Source of the DNA: an uncultured Clostridium sp.
GTDB lineage: Bacteria; Bacillota; Clostridia; Clostridiales; Clostridiaceae
Direction: 5' to 3'
NCBI RefSeq assembly: GCF_947036855.1
Contig: NZ_CAMQRY010000002.1
Location: forward strand, 1-64,000
DNA length: 64,000 nt
Of this stretch, positions 1 through 8,944 are shown in pieces. The notes below the pieces were generated by a model. It saw only the letters and a list, made by a program, of their open reading frames with translations. It did no database searches and was not told where the DNA came from. Every line of letters starts with the position of its first letter. Positions within the stretch are counted from its first letter, which is position 1. Position numbers and translations under genes: made by a program.

Positions 1-687
1 TCAGCTGGTGATGTTAGAAAGGCTTATACAATTTTAGAACTTTATGTGAAGAGTTCATTATCAGATACTATAATAATCACAAAGGATAAGATAGAAAAAT
101 TGAGCCAATCAAATATGAAATCTGATGCATCAGGTGATGAATATTATAACTTATTGTCTGCACTTCATAAAAGCATAAGAGGTAGTGATGCTGATGCAGC
201 TATTCATTATCTTGCAAGACTTATAAAAGGTGGTAATTTAGAGGCAATAATTAGGCGGATATCTATAATTGCAGCAGAAGATATAGGGATGGCACATCCA
301 AATGCACTGACAGTTATAAATAGTGGAGTAGAACTTTGTCAAAGGGTTGGTTTTCCGGAGGCTAATATAATTTTATCAGAGATGGTTATATATCTTGCAA
401 CACTTCCAAAATCAAATAGTGCATATGTGGCTATAAGTAGTGCATTACATGATTTAGAAACTGTTAAAATAGATGATATGCCAAATCATTTAAAAGATAC
501 ACATTATAGTGGAGCTAGAAATCTTGGTGCTACAGGGTATGATTATCCACATAATCATAAAAATAATTATATAAAGCAGGAATATATGCCGAGTTCATTA
601 AAAGGGACAAAATATTATAAATCTCAGGAAAATAAATATGAAAAAAGTTTAGAGGCATATTGGGGTAAAATAAAAGGAATAAAGTAG
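1..687 (+). CDS. rarA: Replication-associated recombination protein A (RarA/MgsA), C-terminal part
   Basis: The reading frame is open from base 1, so the gene begins upstream of the window and only about 228 C-terminal residues are seen. The first residues (SAGDVRKAYTILEL) match the sensor-2 region of AAA+ clamp-loader-like ATPases (G-D-x-R-x-A). The rest, including IRRISIIAAEDIGMAHPNAL and LPKSNSAYVAI, is the characteristic RarA/WHIP tetramerisation domain. RarA acts at stalled replication forks. The Walker motifs lie outside the window. A GTG at 46 is an internal codon, not the start. Family assignment is secure. Confidence 0.93.
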   Translation, partial: SAGDVRKAYTILELYVKSSLSDTIIITKDKIEKLSQSNMKSDASGDEYYNLLSALHKSIRGSDADAAIHYLARLIKGGNLEAIIRRISIIAAEDIGMAHPNALTVINSGVELCQRVGFPEANIILSEMVIYLATLPKSNSAYVAISSALHDLETVKIDDMPNHLKDTHYSGARNLGATGYDYPHNHKNNYIKQEYMPSSLKGTKYYKSQENKYEKSLEAYWGKIKGIK

Positions 688-706
688 TAGAAAGCTAGGT
701 TTGATA

Positions 707-735
707 TTGACACTTATAGGTGGGTTTGGTATGAT
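707..735 (+). promoter_or_regulatory. Strong sigma A promoter for iscR
   Basis: TTGACA at 707-712, a 17-bp spacer, and TATGAT at 730-735 with an extended -10 TGG just upstream. This is close to consensus and lies 48 bp before the iscR start, so the iscR-iscS-iscU-mnmA group probably starts here. Confidence 0.8.
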
Positions 736-756
736 ATAGCCTATAAAGTATAGTAA

Positions 757-769
757 AATACTCGGTATT
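757..769 (+). promoter_or_regulatory. Palindromic operator candidate upstream of iscR
   Basis: A perfect palindrome with arms AATAC/GTATT around TCG lies just downstream of the expected transcription start and before the iscR SD. Rrf2/IscR proteins commonly repress their own operons, so autoregulation is a reasonable inference. The site is not compared with a verified clostridial IscR motif. Confidence 0.45.
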
Positions 770-782
770 AGGGGGAATAGAA

Positions 783-1223
783 ATGAAGTTGTCAACAAAA
801 GGTAGATATGGTGTCAAAGCTATGGTTGATTTAGCCATACATTATGATGATAAGCCAGTATCAATAAAGGTAATATCAAAAAGACAGAATATATCAGATT
901 ATTATCTAGAACAGCTTTTTAGTTCTCTAAGAAAAGCGAAACTTATAAGAAGTATAAGAGGAGCTCAAGGGGGATATGTTTTAAATAAAAACCCAGAGGA
1001 CATAACTATTGCACAAATAATGGACGTGTTAGAAGGGCCAATTGAAATATCAGATTGTTTAGAAGGTGTTGAGTGTTACAATGTAGATGAATGTGCTACA
1101 AGACACTTATGGCAGAAAATAAAAACAAGTATAGATAGTGTTCTTTGTTCAGTAACACTTCAAGATGTTGTTAATGATTACTACGAAATGCAAAACAAAA
1201 AAAGTAATATAAAATTTAAATAA
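783..1223 (+). CDS. iscR: Rrf2-family Fe-S cluster regulator IscR
   Basis: A 146-residue winged-helix Rrf2 protein. It starts MKLSTKGRYGVKAMVDLA, the usual family start, at an ATG preceded by GGGGGAA. The HTH occupies about residues 1-65. Cys92, Cys98 and Cys104 form the C-x5-C-x5-C cluster-binding motif found in true IscR proteins and absent from the sulfur regulator CymR. It stands immediately before iscS and iscU, so it most likely senses Fe-S status and controls this operon. The palindrome at 757-769 is a candidate self-binding site. Confidence 0.92.
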   Translation: MKLSTKGRYGVKAMVDLAIHYDDKPVSIKVISKRQNISDYYLEQLFSSLRKAKLIRSIRGAQGGYVLNKNPEDITIAQIMDVLEGPIEISDCLEGVECYNVDECATRHLWQKIKTSIDSVLCSVTLQDVVNDYYEMQNKKSNIKFK

Positions 1224-1246
1224 GATAAAGTTTAGGAGCGAGTAAT

Positions 1247-2434
1247 ATGAGTAAAACAGTATACATGGATTATGCTGCTACTACATATGTAAAGCCTGAG
1301 GTTTTAGAAGCAATGATACCTTATTTCACAGAGAAATTTGGTAATCCTTCTTCATTTTATTCAATCTCAAGAGATACGTATTCAGCAGTAGATAATGCAA
1401 GAGAGCAAGTTGCAAAGGCATTAAATGCACAAAGAAGTGAGATTTATTTCACAAATGGTGGTTCAGAAAGTGATAACTGGGCAATCAAGGGTGTAGCAAC
1501 AGCTAACAGAAAAAAAGGAAATCATATAATAACAACTAAAATAGAACATCATGCAGTTTTACATACTTGTGAGTATTTAGAAAAGCAAGGTTTTGAAGTT
1601 ACTTATTTAGATGTAGATAAAGAAGGTTTCATAAATGTTGATGAGTTAAAAGATTCAATAAAAGAGAATACTACTCTTGTATCTGTAATGTTTGCTAATA
1701 ATGAGATTGGTACAATACAAAAAGTAAAAGAAATTGGTGCTATTTGTAGAGAAAGAAAAGTTATATTCCATACTGATGCAGTTCAAGCAGTTGGAAATGT
1801 TGCTATAGATGTAAAGGAAATGAATATTGATTTATTATCAATTGCAGGTCATAAAATTTATGGACCTAAGGGAATTGGAGCATTATACATCAGAAAAGGT
1901 GTTAGAATAGATAACCTTGTTCATGGTGGATCACAAGAAAGAGCTAGAAGAGCTGGAACAGAAAATATTCCAGGGATAGTTGGACTTGGTAAAGCTATAG
2001 AAATTGCAACAAAGAATTTGGAGAGTCATATAGAAAAAATTAAATTCTTAAGAGATAAACTTATGAGTGGACTATTAGAAGTTCCGTATACATTACTTAA
2101 TGGACCAAGAGATGAAAATAGACTACCTGGTAACTGTAATATTTGTTTTGAATTTATAGAGGGTGAAGGAATACTTTTATCACTTGATTTTGATGGAATA
2201 TGTGCATCAAGCGGAAGTGCTTGTACATCAGGTTCATTAGAACCATCACATGTATTACTTGCAATTGGTAGACCACATGAAATTGCTCATGGATCATTAA
2301 GATTAACTCTTGGTGATGGAACAACAGAAGAAGAAGTTGATTATGTGTTAGAAAGTGTTCCAAAAATAATTGAGAGACTTAGAAAAATGTCTCCATTATG
2401 GAAAAATCATTTAAGAGAGGAAGCGGGTAAATAA
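1247..2434 (+). CDS. iscS: Cysteine desulfurase IscS/NifS
   Basis: A 395-residue PLP enzyme that removes sulfur from cysteine as a persulfide and passes it to scaffold and thiolation partners. The PLP lysine is K203 in the AGHKIYGPKG motif. The H-x-D-AVQ segment (HTDAVQAVG) binds the cofactor. The catalytic loop cysteine is C326 in SSGSACTSGS. Length and motifs match group I desulfurases. It is followed 1 bp later by iscU and then mnmA, its expected acceptors for Fe-S assembly and tRNA 2-thiouridine synthesis. The SD is TAGGAG. Confidence 0.95.
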   Translation: MSKTVYMDYAATTYVKPEVLEAMIPYFTEKFGNPSSFYSISRDTYSAVDNAREQVAKALNAQRSEIYFTNGGSESDNWAIKGVATANRKKGNHIITTKIEHHAVLHTCEYLEKQGFEVTYLDVDKEGFINVDELKDSIKENTTLVSVMFANNEIGTIQKVKEIGAICRERKVIFHTDAVQAVGNVAIDVKEMNIDLLSIAGHKIYGPKGIGALYIRKGVRIDNLVHGGSQERARRAGTENIPGIVGLGKAIEIATKNLESHIEKIKFLRDKLMSGLLEVPYTLLNGPRDENRLPGNCNICFEFIEGEGILLSLDFDGICASSGSACTSGSLEPSHVLLAIGRPHEIAHGSLRLTLGDGTTEEEVDYVLESVPKIIERLRKMSPLWKNHLREEAGK

Positions 2435-2435
2435 T

Positions 2436-2867
2436 ATGATGTATAGTGAAAAGGTAATGGATCACTTTAGAAATCCAAGAAATGTTGGGGAAATTGAAAA
2501 TGCTAATGGTATAGGTGAAGTTGGAAATGCTAAATGTGGAGATATAATGAGAATTTATCTTAATGTTGAAGATAATATAATAAAAGATGTTAGTTTTGAA
2601 ACATATGGATGTGGATCAGCTATTGCTTCATCAAGTATGGCTACAGAACTTATAAAAGGAAAAAGCTTAGAAGATGCTTGGACTTTAACAAATAAAGCTG
2701 TTGCAGAAGCTCTTGATGGACTTCCACCAGTTAAAATGCACTGTTCTGTACTTGCAGAAGAAGCTATACACAAAGCGATTAATGCTTATAGAGAGAGCAA
2801 AGGTCTTGAAGCTTGGGCTACAAAAGCACATTCAGAGCATATACATGAAGAGGTTCATGGAAAATAA
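2436..2867 (+). CDS. iscU: Fe-S cluster scaffold protein IscU/NifU N-terminal type
   Basis: A 143-residue scaffold on which IscS sulfur and iron are assembled into [2Fe-2S] clusters. The three ligand cysteines are C34 (in AKCGD, with Asp36), C59 (in YGCGSAIASS) and C103 (in MHCSVL). The protein has no C-terminal Nfu domain, so it is a stand-alone scaffold. Two adjacent ATGs (2436, 2439) could serve as the start. Its C-terminus is His-rich (AHSEHIHEEVHGK), somewhat longer than E. coli IscU and typical of clostridial NifU-like proteins. It is translationally coupled to iscS. Confidence 0.94.
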   Translation: MMYSEKVMDHFRNPRNVGEIENANGIGEVGNAKCGDIMRIYLNVEDNIIKDVSFETYGCGSAIASSSMATELIKGKSLEDAWTLTNKAVAEALDGLPPVKMHCSVLAEEAIHKAINAYRESKGLEAWATKAHSEHIHEEVHGK

Positions 2868-2885
2868 TTAAAAGTGGTGATTAAC

Positions 2886-3962
2886 TTGAAGAAAAAAGTA
2901 GTTTTAGGTATGAGTGGTGGTGTTGATAGTTCGGTTGCTGCATATCTTTTAAAAGAGCAGGGATATGATGTTATAGGTGTAACTATGCAAATATGGCAAG
3001 AGGATACAGAGCATACAGAAAAAGATGGTGGGTGTTGTTCTCTTTCTGCTGTTGAAGATGCTAGAAGAGTTGCAAATAAACTTGATATACCGTTCTATGT
3101 TTTAAACTTTAGGGAAAGCTTTAAGAAAAATGTTATAGATTATTTTGTTGATGAGTACGTAAATGGAAGAACTCCAAATCCTTGTATTATGTGTAATAAA
3201 CATCTTAAATTTGATGAATTACTAATGAAAGCAGAGGGGCTTGGTGCAGATTATGTTGCAACAGGACATTATGGGAAAATTGATAAAATTAATGGAAGAC
3301 ATGTTTTAGTTAAATCAGAAGATGACAAAAAAGACCAAACATACGCTTTATATAATATGACACAATATCAGTTAGAACATACATTAATGCCTTGTGGTGA
3401 ATATAAAAAAGATACTATAAGAGAAATAGCAAAAAAAATAGGTCTTGATGTTCACAACAAGAAAGATAGTGAGGAAATTTGTTTTATACCAGATAATGAC
3501 CATGGATTATATATTAAAACAGCAGTTCCTAGTAAAGTGAAAGATGGTAACTTTGTTGATAAAGAAGGGAATATTCTTGGAAGACATAAGGGTATAGTTT
3601 ACTATACAATTGGTCAAAGAAAAGGACTTGGATTATCACTTGGTAGACCAGCATATGTAACTTCAATAGATCCTATTAGAAATGAAGTAGTAATAGGACC
3701 TGAAGAAGATATATTTAAAACAGAATTAATTTGTAAAGATGTAAACTTTATGTCTATAGAGAATTTAGATACTCCTATGACTGTGAAAGCTAAGATAAGA
3801 TATTTAGCAAGACCAGAAGAAGCAATACTAACGCCTCTTGAAAATGGAAGAGTTAAAGTTACATTTAAAGAAAAACAAAGAGCTATTACAATGGGTCAAT
3901 CAGTGGTTTTCTATGAAGAAAACTATGTAGTTGGTGGTGGAGTAATAGAAAGTATTTGTTAG
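2886..3962 (+). CDS. mnmA: tRNA-specific 2-thiouridylase MnmA
   Basis: About 358 residues. It uses ATP and IscS-derived sulfur to make 2-thiouridine at wobble U34 of Lys, Glu and Gln tRNAs. The PP-loop is [12 protein letters not shown] near the N-terminus. The catalytic cysteines lie in [12 protein letters not shown] and EEICFIP. I prefer the TTG at 2886: it sits 6 nt after a GGTGAT SD and gives the family-typical [12 protein letters not shown] start. A GTG at 2874 would add four residues but overlaps the SD. It ends the isc operon and is followed by a strong terminator. Confidence 0.94.
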   Translation: MKKKVVLGMSGGVDSSVAAYLLKEQGYDVIGVTMQIWQEDTEHTEKDGGCCSLSAVEDARRVANKLDIPFYVLNFRESFKKNVIDYFVDEYVNGRTPNPCIMCNKHLKFDELLMKAEGLGADYVATGHYGKIDKINGRHVLVKSEDDKKDQTYALYNMTQYQLEHTLMPCGEYKKDTIREIAKKIGLDVHNKKDSEEICFIPDNDHGLYIKTAVPSKVKDGNFVDKEGNILGRHKGIVYYTIGQRKGLGLSLGRPAYVTSIDPIRNEVVIGPEEDIFKTELICKDVNFMSIENLDTPMTVKAKIRYLARPEEAILTPLENGRVKVTFKEKQRAITMGQSVVFYEENYVVGGGVIESIC

Positions 3963-3972
3963 TAAATAATTT

Positions 3973-4001
3973 AAAGTAGCCCAATTTGGGCTACTTTTTT
4001 T
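3973..4001 (+). terminator. Intrinsic terminator after mnmA
   Basis: GC-containing inverted repeat AGTAGCCCAA/TTGGGCTACT followed by a run of seven T. It closes the iscR-mnmA transcription unit. Confidence 0.88.
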
Positions 4002-4054
4002 GCATTAAAAAACCAAAAATGTAAATACTACTTCATAAGAGGGTGTGAGCTAGT

Positions 4055-4531
4055 GTGTATAGAGTTAAAGATTTAAAGTTTTTAGAAGTTTTTAATGATA
4101 AAGGGAGAAAATATGGAGAGATAGAAGATATAGCAATAGATTATTATAAGGGAAAGGTTATAGGATTTAAAATAAATAAGAGTATTTTTAGTAAAAAAGA
4201 TTTTGTAGCAATAGAAGATGTAATAACAATAGGAGATAGTGTTATAGCGAAAAATATAAGGGTACATAAAACTTTAGATTTTAATGCTATAAAAGGGCTA
4301 GATATAATCGAAGAGTCTAGCAATAGAATGATAGGAGTGGTAGAAGAACTTTTGATTGATGAAAAATTTGAAATTAAAGCTTTGATAACTTCAAAAGGTT
4401 TTTTTGATAAATTTATAAATGGAAAAAGTTTACTTTTGCTAAAGGAAACAATTTTAGGCGATGAGAACATATTGTATCGTAGTAATAATAAAATTGATTT
4501 TAAATCAATGCCTCATAATATTTGGAGGTGA
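4055..4531 (+). CDS. Double PRC-barrel domain protein
   Basis: A 158-residue protein starting at GTG 4055 behind a GAGGGTG SD. It appears to hold two tandem PRC-barrel-like beta domains. Residues 1-75 (VKDLKFLEVFNDKGRKYGEI...IDYYKGKVIGF...FVAIEDVITIGDSVI) and about 85-145 (NRMIGVVEELLIDEKFEIKAL...KSLLLLKETILGDENILY) share the pattern 'old name/switch-G-x-I-x-D, then V-x-x-I'. Function is unknown; PRC barrels act in RNA processing and protein contacts. Its stop overlaps the open frame of the following permease, so the two are co-expressed. A single-domain relative lies at 26243. Confidence 0.75.
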   Translation: MYRVKDLKFLEVFNDKGRKYGEIEDIAIDYYKGKVIGFKINKSIFSKKDFVAIEDVITIGDSVIAKNIRVHKTLDFNAIKGLDIIEESSNRMIGVVEELLIDEKFEIKALITSKGFFDKFINGKSLLLLKETILGDENILYRSNNKIDFKSMPHNIWR

Positions 4532-5559
4532 GCTATATAAAAAAATATATAAAGAAAGGAAAAATAATTTTTATAACAATAATATCATTAATTTTGGTAT
4601 ATTCGCTTTTTAAGTTTAAAGTAACAAGAGATATTATATTTGTATTATTAAGTTCATTTATTTTAGCATATAGCTTAAAACCAATACATAAAAAAATACT
4701 CAAAAAATTTAAAATAAATAGTAGAATTCTTGCAATAATATTGATACTTGGAGTGATTACTATTTTAATAGGAATATTTATACTACTTGTACCTAGTGTG
4801 TTAAAAGAAAGTATTAATCTTACATCAATTATAGGTAATCTTGAAAAAATAATAGAGCGGATAATATCAAAAATAAATATACCTAAAGAAGAGTTTTATG
4901 CAATAGTTAATAGTCAATTTGGCGAAAAAGTAAATATTTTAATAAAGGGAACGACAGATAGAATATTTATGTGGATAATTGATTTTAGTGAAAATATAAT
5001 AGCTCTTGCAATAGTACCAATTGTGGCATATTACTTATTAGCAGATTCAGAGCTTATTGGTAATAAAGTATTACTACTTTTTTCAGCAAATAAAAGACCT
5101 CTTGTAAGAAAAATTTCAAAGGATATAGATAGGGTGCTTGGGAAATATATAATAGGGCAGTTTAGTTTGTGTTTGTTTGTTGGAATTTTAACCTTTATAG
5201 GACTATTATTTGTAGATATTAAGTTTATACTTTTGATATCTATATTGAATGGAATGCTTAATATAGTTCCCTATTTTGGGGCTTTTCTTGGAGCAGTTCC
5301 AGCAATTTTGATTGCAATGATGGATGACCCTATAAAGGTTTTATATGTAATAATATTATTTTTAATTATTCAACAAGTAGAAGGAAATATATTAGCACCA
5401 CAGGTAACTGCAAATAGTATAAAAATACATCCGCTTATGGTGATAATTTTACTTTTAATTGGAGAAAAAGTTGCAGGACTTCTTGGAATGGTATTAGTTA
5501 TTCCACTTGGAGTTATTATGAAAATAATATATGAGGATATAGATTATTACTTATTTTAA
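4522..5559 (+). CDS. AI-2E family transporter (YdiK/PerM type), unusual start
   Basis: About 340 residues with roughly eight membrane helices and the family's long periplasmic-side segment (LKESINLTSIIGNLEKIIE). Conserved C-terminal motifs are NIVPYFGAFLGAVPAI and IQQVEGNILAPQ. Members export small molecules or ions; the substrate here is unknown. The start is unclear. GGAGG at 4524-4528 is a perfect SD, and the in-frame codon 8 nt further on is ATA at 4537, not ATG. The TTG at 4522 and GTG at 4528 overlap the SD and have none of their own. Family assignment is sure; the start is not. Confidence 0.85.
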   Translation: MEVSYIKKYIKKGKIIFITIISLILVYSLFKFKVTRDIIFVLLSSFILAYSLKPIHKKILKKFKINSRILAIILILGVITILIGIFILLVPSVLKESINLTSIIGNLEKIIERIISKINIPKEEFYAIVNSQFGEKVNILIKGTTDRIFMWIIDFSENIIALAIVPIVAYYLLADSELIGNKVLLLFSANKRPLVRKISKDIDRVLGKYIIGQFSLCLFVGILTFIGLLFVDIKFILLISILNGMLNIVPYFGAFLGAVPAILIAMMDDPIKVLYVIILFLIIQQVEGNILAPQVTANSIKIHPLMVIILLLIGEKVAGLLGMVLVIPLGVIMKIIYEDIDYYLF

Positions 5560-5571
5560 TGAGAGTTGATA

Positions 5572-5600
5572 TTGACATAAAAAGAAATCTTTTTTATAAT
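5572..5600 (+). promoter_or_regulatory. Consensus promoter for the alaS T-box leader
   Basis: TTGACA (5572-5577), 17-bp spacer, TATAAT (5595-5600): a perfect sigma A promoter. Transcription would begin near 5607, at the foot of the T-box. Confidence 0.88.
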
Positions 5601-5606
5601 AATTTT

Positions 5607-5815
5607 ATAGAATAATATTCTTAGCGAAGAAGAGGACGAGTAAATAAATTGAATCTATTTAGAGAAAAAGTGGTTGGTGAAAACTTTTTAGATGATTTTA
5701 TTGAAGCTACCTTGGAGCTAATTTACTTAAGTGATGTATTTTTATAAAATACATAATTAGGGTGGTACCGCGGGAAATACAGCTTCCGTCCCTTACTGGG
5801 ATGGGGGCTTTTTAT
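5607..5815 (+). promoter_or_regulatory. T-box riboswitch controlling alaS
   Basis: The T-box sequence GGTGGTACCGCGG lies at 5761-5773. Its TGGT bulge can pair with an ACCA tRNA end. The terminator arms 5781-5792 and 5798-5809 pair over 12 bp and are followed by T residues. An AGTA motif is at 5639-5642. A likely alanine specifier, GCT, lies at 5706-5708 in GAAGCTACC. The second GCT at 5717-5719 can instead pair with TTAGC at 5621-5625 at the base of stem I. Uncharged tRNA-Ala should favour the antiterminator and turn alaS on. Confidence 0.93.
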
Positions 5816-5856
5816 ATTTTAAAATAAAATAATTACCAATATGGAGGGAAATAATA

Positions 5857-8496
5857 ATGAAATTTACAGGAACAAATGATTTAAGAGCTAAGTATCTTAG
5901 CTTCTTTGAGAACAAAGGGCATTTAAAATTAGAGTCATTCTCATTAATACCAAAAAATGATAACAGTTTACTATTTATAAGTGCTGGTATGGCACCACTT
6001 AAACCTTACTTTACAGGGGTTGAACAGCCACCAAAAAACAGAATAACAACTTGTCAAAAGTGTGTTAGAACAGGGGATATAGAGAACATAGGTAAAACTT
6101 CAAGACATGCTACTTGCTTTGAAATGCTTGGTAACTTCTCATTTGGAGATTACTTTAAAGGTGAAATAATACCATGGGCTTGGGAGTTTATAACAAAAGA
6201 ACTTAATATACCAAAAGATAGACTTTATGTAACTGTATATCAGGAAGATGATGAAGCTTATGATATTTGGACAAAAAGTACAGATATAGATTCAAGTAGA
6301 ATATTTAAACTTGATAAAGAAGAAAACTTCTGGGAAATAGGTGTTGGTCCATGTGGTCCATGTACAGAAATTCATTTTGAAAGAGAAGCAGGACAGAAAG
6401 CAGAAACTGCTGAAGAGTTCTTAGCTGCTGCTGATAATGATAGAATAGTTGAATTCTGGAACCTTGTTTTCACACAGTTTGAAAAAGATGAAGATGGAAA
6501 ATACAATGAGCTTGCTCAAAAGAATATAGATACTGGTATGGGACTTGAGAGAATAGCTACAATAATGCAAGGTGTGGATAACATATTTGAAATAGATGTT
6601 GTTAAAGCTATACTTGCTAAAGCTTGTGAGCTTACAAATACAGAGTATGGAAAAGATGCTAGTGTTGATACATCACTTAGAATAATAACAGACCATGCAA
6701 AAAGCACTACAATGCTTATATCAGATGGAGTAAGACCAAGTAATGAAGGTAGAGGTTATGTTGTAAGAAGACTTCTTAGAAGAGCTGCTAGACATGGTAA
6801 AATGCTTGGAGCTGATGGATTATTCTTATATAAAATTGTTGATGTTATAGTTGATAATTATGGAGATGCATATCCAGAACTTAAAGAAAATAAAGAAAAT
6901 ATTAAAAAAATCATAAAGATAGAAGAAGAAAGATTCAACCAAACAATAGATGGTGGTATGGAGATTTTAAAATCATACATTGAAGAAACAGAAAAAGAAG
7001 GAAGTACAATTCTTTCAGGTAAGAAATCATTTAAATTATATGATACTTATGGATTCCCACTTGAACTTACTGAGGAAATTTTAGAAGAAAAAGGATTTAC
7101 AGTAGACAAAGATGGATTCAATGTGGAAATGCAAGAGCAAAGAGAAAGAGCTAGAAATGCAAGAGGGGAAACAAGCTACATGGGAGCTGATGGTCCTGTA
7201 AATAAACTTGATGCAAAAATAGAAACTGCATTTGATGGTTATGATAAACTTGAGATAAAGTCAGAAATAGTAGTTATTGGTGATAATGAAGAGTTAAAAG
7301 AAGAATTAACAGAAGGTCAAGAAGGATTTGTAGTTGTACCAGTTACTCCATTCTACGCAGAAATGGGTGGTCAGGTTGGAGATACAGGAACAATTGAAAC
7401 TTCTACTGGAAGAGGAATAATTCTAGATTGTAGAAAAAATGTTGGTGGAAAGTTTGTTCATTATGTAAAAATTACTGAGGGGACAATATCATTAAAAGAA
7501 ATAGCTACATTAAAAGTTGATGAAGCTAGAAGAAATGATATAAGAAAGAACCATACAGCAACACATATGCTTCAAGCTGCCCTAATAGAGATTATAGGAG
7601 AGCAAGTACATCAATCAGGTTCATATTGTAATGATGAGAGATTAAGATTTGACTTTACAAACTTTGCAGCTTTAACAGATGAAGAAATTAAAGATGTAGA
7701 AATGTTAGTTAATAGACAAATAATGAATGTTGATGCAGTTATAACTAAAGAAATGACTATAGCAGAAGCTAAAGAAAGTGGAGCAACTTGTTTATTTGAT
7801 GATAAATATGGTGATAAAGTTAGAGTTGTTGCAGTTGGAGAATTCTCAAAAGAGTTATGTGGAGGAATTCATGTTTCTAATGCAGGAGAAATTGGATTAT
7901 TCAAAATAATTTCAGAAAGTGGAATTGCAGCAGGAATTAGAAGAATAGAGGCAGTTACAGGACTTGAGGCTTTAAAATATATAGAAGCTAAATCAGAAGT
8001 TCTTAGAAAAGCATCAAAAGCATTAAAGTGTGCTGAAAAAGATATTCTTTCAAAAATAGATTCTCAAATCCATGAACTTAAAGGGAAAGATAAAGAGATT
8101 ACAGAGCTAAAATCTAAACTTGTAGATGGAGCAGAAGAAGATATATTAAATAATTCAGTTGATATTAACGGTGTTACTTTAGTTAGAGCAGCACTTAAAG
8201 ATATAGATGGTGCTTCACTTCGAGATCTTGCTGATAAAGTAAGAAACAAAATGGATGTTGGAGTTGTTGTTTTAGCAAGTGAAGCAGCAGGAAAAGTTAA
8301 TTTAATTGCTATGGCAACTAAGAATTCTCTTACAAATGGAGTTCACTGTGGAAAGATTATAAAAGAGATTGCTTCAGTAGTTGGCGGAGGCGGTGGTGGA
8401 AGACCAGATATGGCTCAAGCTGGTGGAAAAAACCCTGCTAAAATTGAAGAAGCATTAGAAAAAGCTAAGGATGTTTTAGAAAACCTAGTAAAATAG
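5857..8496 (+). CDS. alaS: Alanyl-tRNA synthetase
   Basis: An 879-residue class II synthetase of full length. The aminoacylation core is N-terminal ([14 protein letters not shown], then [14 protein letters not shown]). The editing domain has the zinc site H566-x3-H570 (NHTATH) and C668-x3-H672 (CGGIH). The C-Ala domain carries a glycine-rich run before RPDMAQAGG near the C-terminus. It charges tRNA-Ala in the cytosol. The ATG follows a GGAGGGAAATAATA SD. Expression is governed by the T-box upstream, which reads the matching GCU codon. Confidence 0.98.
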   Translation: MKFTGTNDLRAKYLSFFENKGHLKLESFSLIPKNDNSLLFISAGMAPLKPYFTGVEQPPKNRITTCQKCVRTGDIENIGKTSRHATCFEMLGNFSFGDYFKGEIIPWAWEFITKELNIPKDRLYVTVYQEDDEAYDIWTKSTDIDSSRIFKLDKEENFWEIGVGPCGPCTEIHFEREAGQKAETAEEFLAAADNDRIVEFWNLVFTQFEKDEDGKYNELAQKNIDTGMGLERIATIMQGVDNIFEIDVVKAILAKACELTNTEYGKDASVDTSLRIITDHAKSTTMLISDGVRPSNEGRGYVVRRLLRRAARHGKMLGADGLFLYKIVDVIVDNYGDAYPELKENKENIKKIIKIEEERFNQTIDGGMEILKSYIEETEKEGSTILSGKKSFKLYDTYGFPLELTEEILEEKGFTVDKDGFNVEMQEQRERARNARGETSYMGADGPVNKLDAKIETAFDGYDKLEIKSEIVVIGDNEELKEELTEGQEGFVVVPVTPFYAEMGGQVGDTGTIETSTGRGIILDCRKNVGGKFVHYVKITEGTISLKEIATLKVDEARRNDIRKNHTATHMLQAALIEIIGEQVHQSGSYCNDERLRFDFTNFAALTDEEIKDVEMLVNRQIMNVDAVITKEMTIAEAKESGATCLFDDKYGDKVRVVAVGEFSKELCGGIHVSNAGEIGLFKIISESGIAAGIRRIEAVTGLEALKYIEAKSEVLRKASKALKCAEKDILSKIDSQIHELKGKDKEITELKSKLVDGAEEDILNNSVDINGVTLVRAALKDIDGASLRDLADKVRNKMDVGVVVLASEAAGKVNLIAMATKNSLTNGVHCGKIIKEIASVVGGGGGGRPDMAQAGGKNPAKIEEALEKAKDVLENLVK

Positions 8497-8613
8497 TATA
8501 CATTTATTAGAATATAGTTTATAATGAAATTAACGAAACGTAACGTTCAGTAAAATGAATAGAAAATGAAATAAAGTCAATACTAAAACTATAATTTAGT
8601 GTAAATATTGTAA

Positions 8614-8642
8614 GGGGGTGAAGCTACAAGAGTAGCGAAACT
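8614..8642 (+). promoter_or_regulatory. ireB ribosome binding site with an intervening mini-hairpin
   Basis: The SD GGGGGTG is at 8614-8620, but the only plausible start, ATG 8643, lies 22 nt further on. Between them GCTAC-AAGA-GTAGC (8623-8636) forms a 5-bp hairpin. If folded, the effective spacing is AA plus GAAACT, which is 8 nt and ideal. An in-frame TGA at 8619 rules out an upstream start. Confidence 0.65.
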
Positions 8643-8900
8643 ATGGGTAATAATTTAGAACACACAATGCAATTTGATTTTAACAATGATAAAGAGGATT
8701 TAACAAAAATTATTTTAACAGATGTATATACTTCTCTAAAAGAAAAAGGTTATAATCCAGTTAATCAATTAGTTGGATATTTAATTTCAGGAGACCCTAC
8801 TTACATTACTAATTATAATGGGGCAAGAGCTTTAGTTAGAAAACTAGAGAGAGATGAAATTCTTGAAGAGGTCATGAAGACTTATCTTGAGATAAAATAA
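8643..8900 (+). CDS. ireB: IreB/ReoM family regulatory phosphoprotein (UPF0297)
   Basis: An 85-residue cytosolic protein matching the IreB/ReoM/YrzL family. In Enterococcus and Listeria it is phosphorylated on an N-terminal threonine by the PASTA kinase and controls MurA stability and cephalosporin tolerance. Here the N-terminus HTMQFDF places the equivalent phosphosite at T8. The core ([23 protein letters not shown]...[13 protein letters not shown]) is typical. The kinase PrkC and phosphatase Stp of the same pathway are encoded about 38 kb downstream. It precedes ruvX and a DUF1292 gene, the usual Firmicute trio. Confidence 0.93.
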   Translation: MGNNLEHTMQFDFNNDKEDLTKIILTDVYTSLKEKGYNPVNQLVGYLISGDPTYITNYNGARALVRKLERDEILEEVMKTYLEIK

Positions 8901-8926
8901 AAGAGTGCCCTTTATGGGCGCTCTTT
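8900..8926 (+). terminator. Hairpin between ireB and ruvX
   Basis: Stem AAAGAGTGCCC/GGGCGCTCTTT around TTTAT. It has no real T run after it, so it is more likely a partial terminator or mRNA processing/stability hairpin than a full stop. Confidence 0.6.
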
Positions 8927-8944
8927 AACTATAAGGAGTAATAT

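Noticed and set aside
2154..2363. Reverse-strand frame inside iscS, and dozens of similar antisense frames across the window
   Set aside because: They lie wholly within strongly conserved genes, have low-complexity products and lack SD sites.
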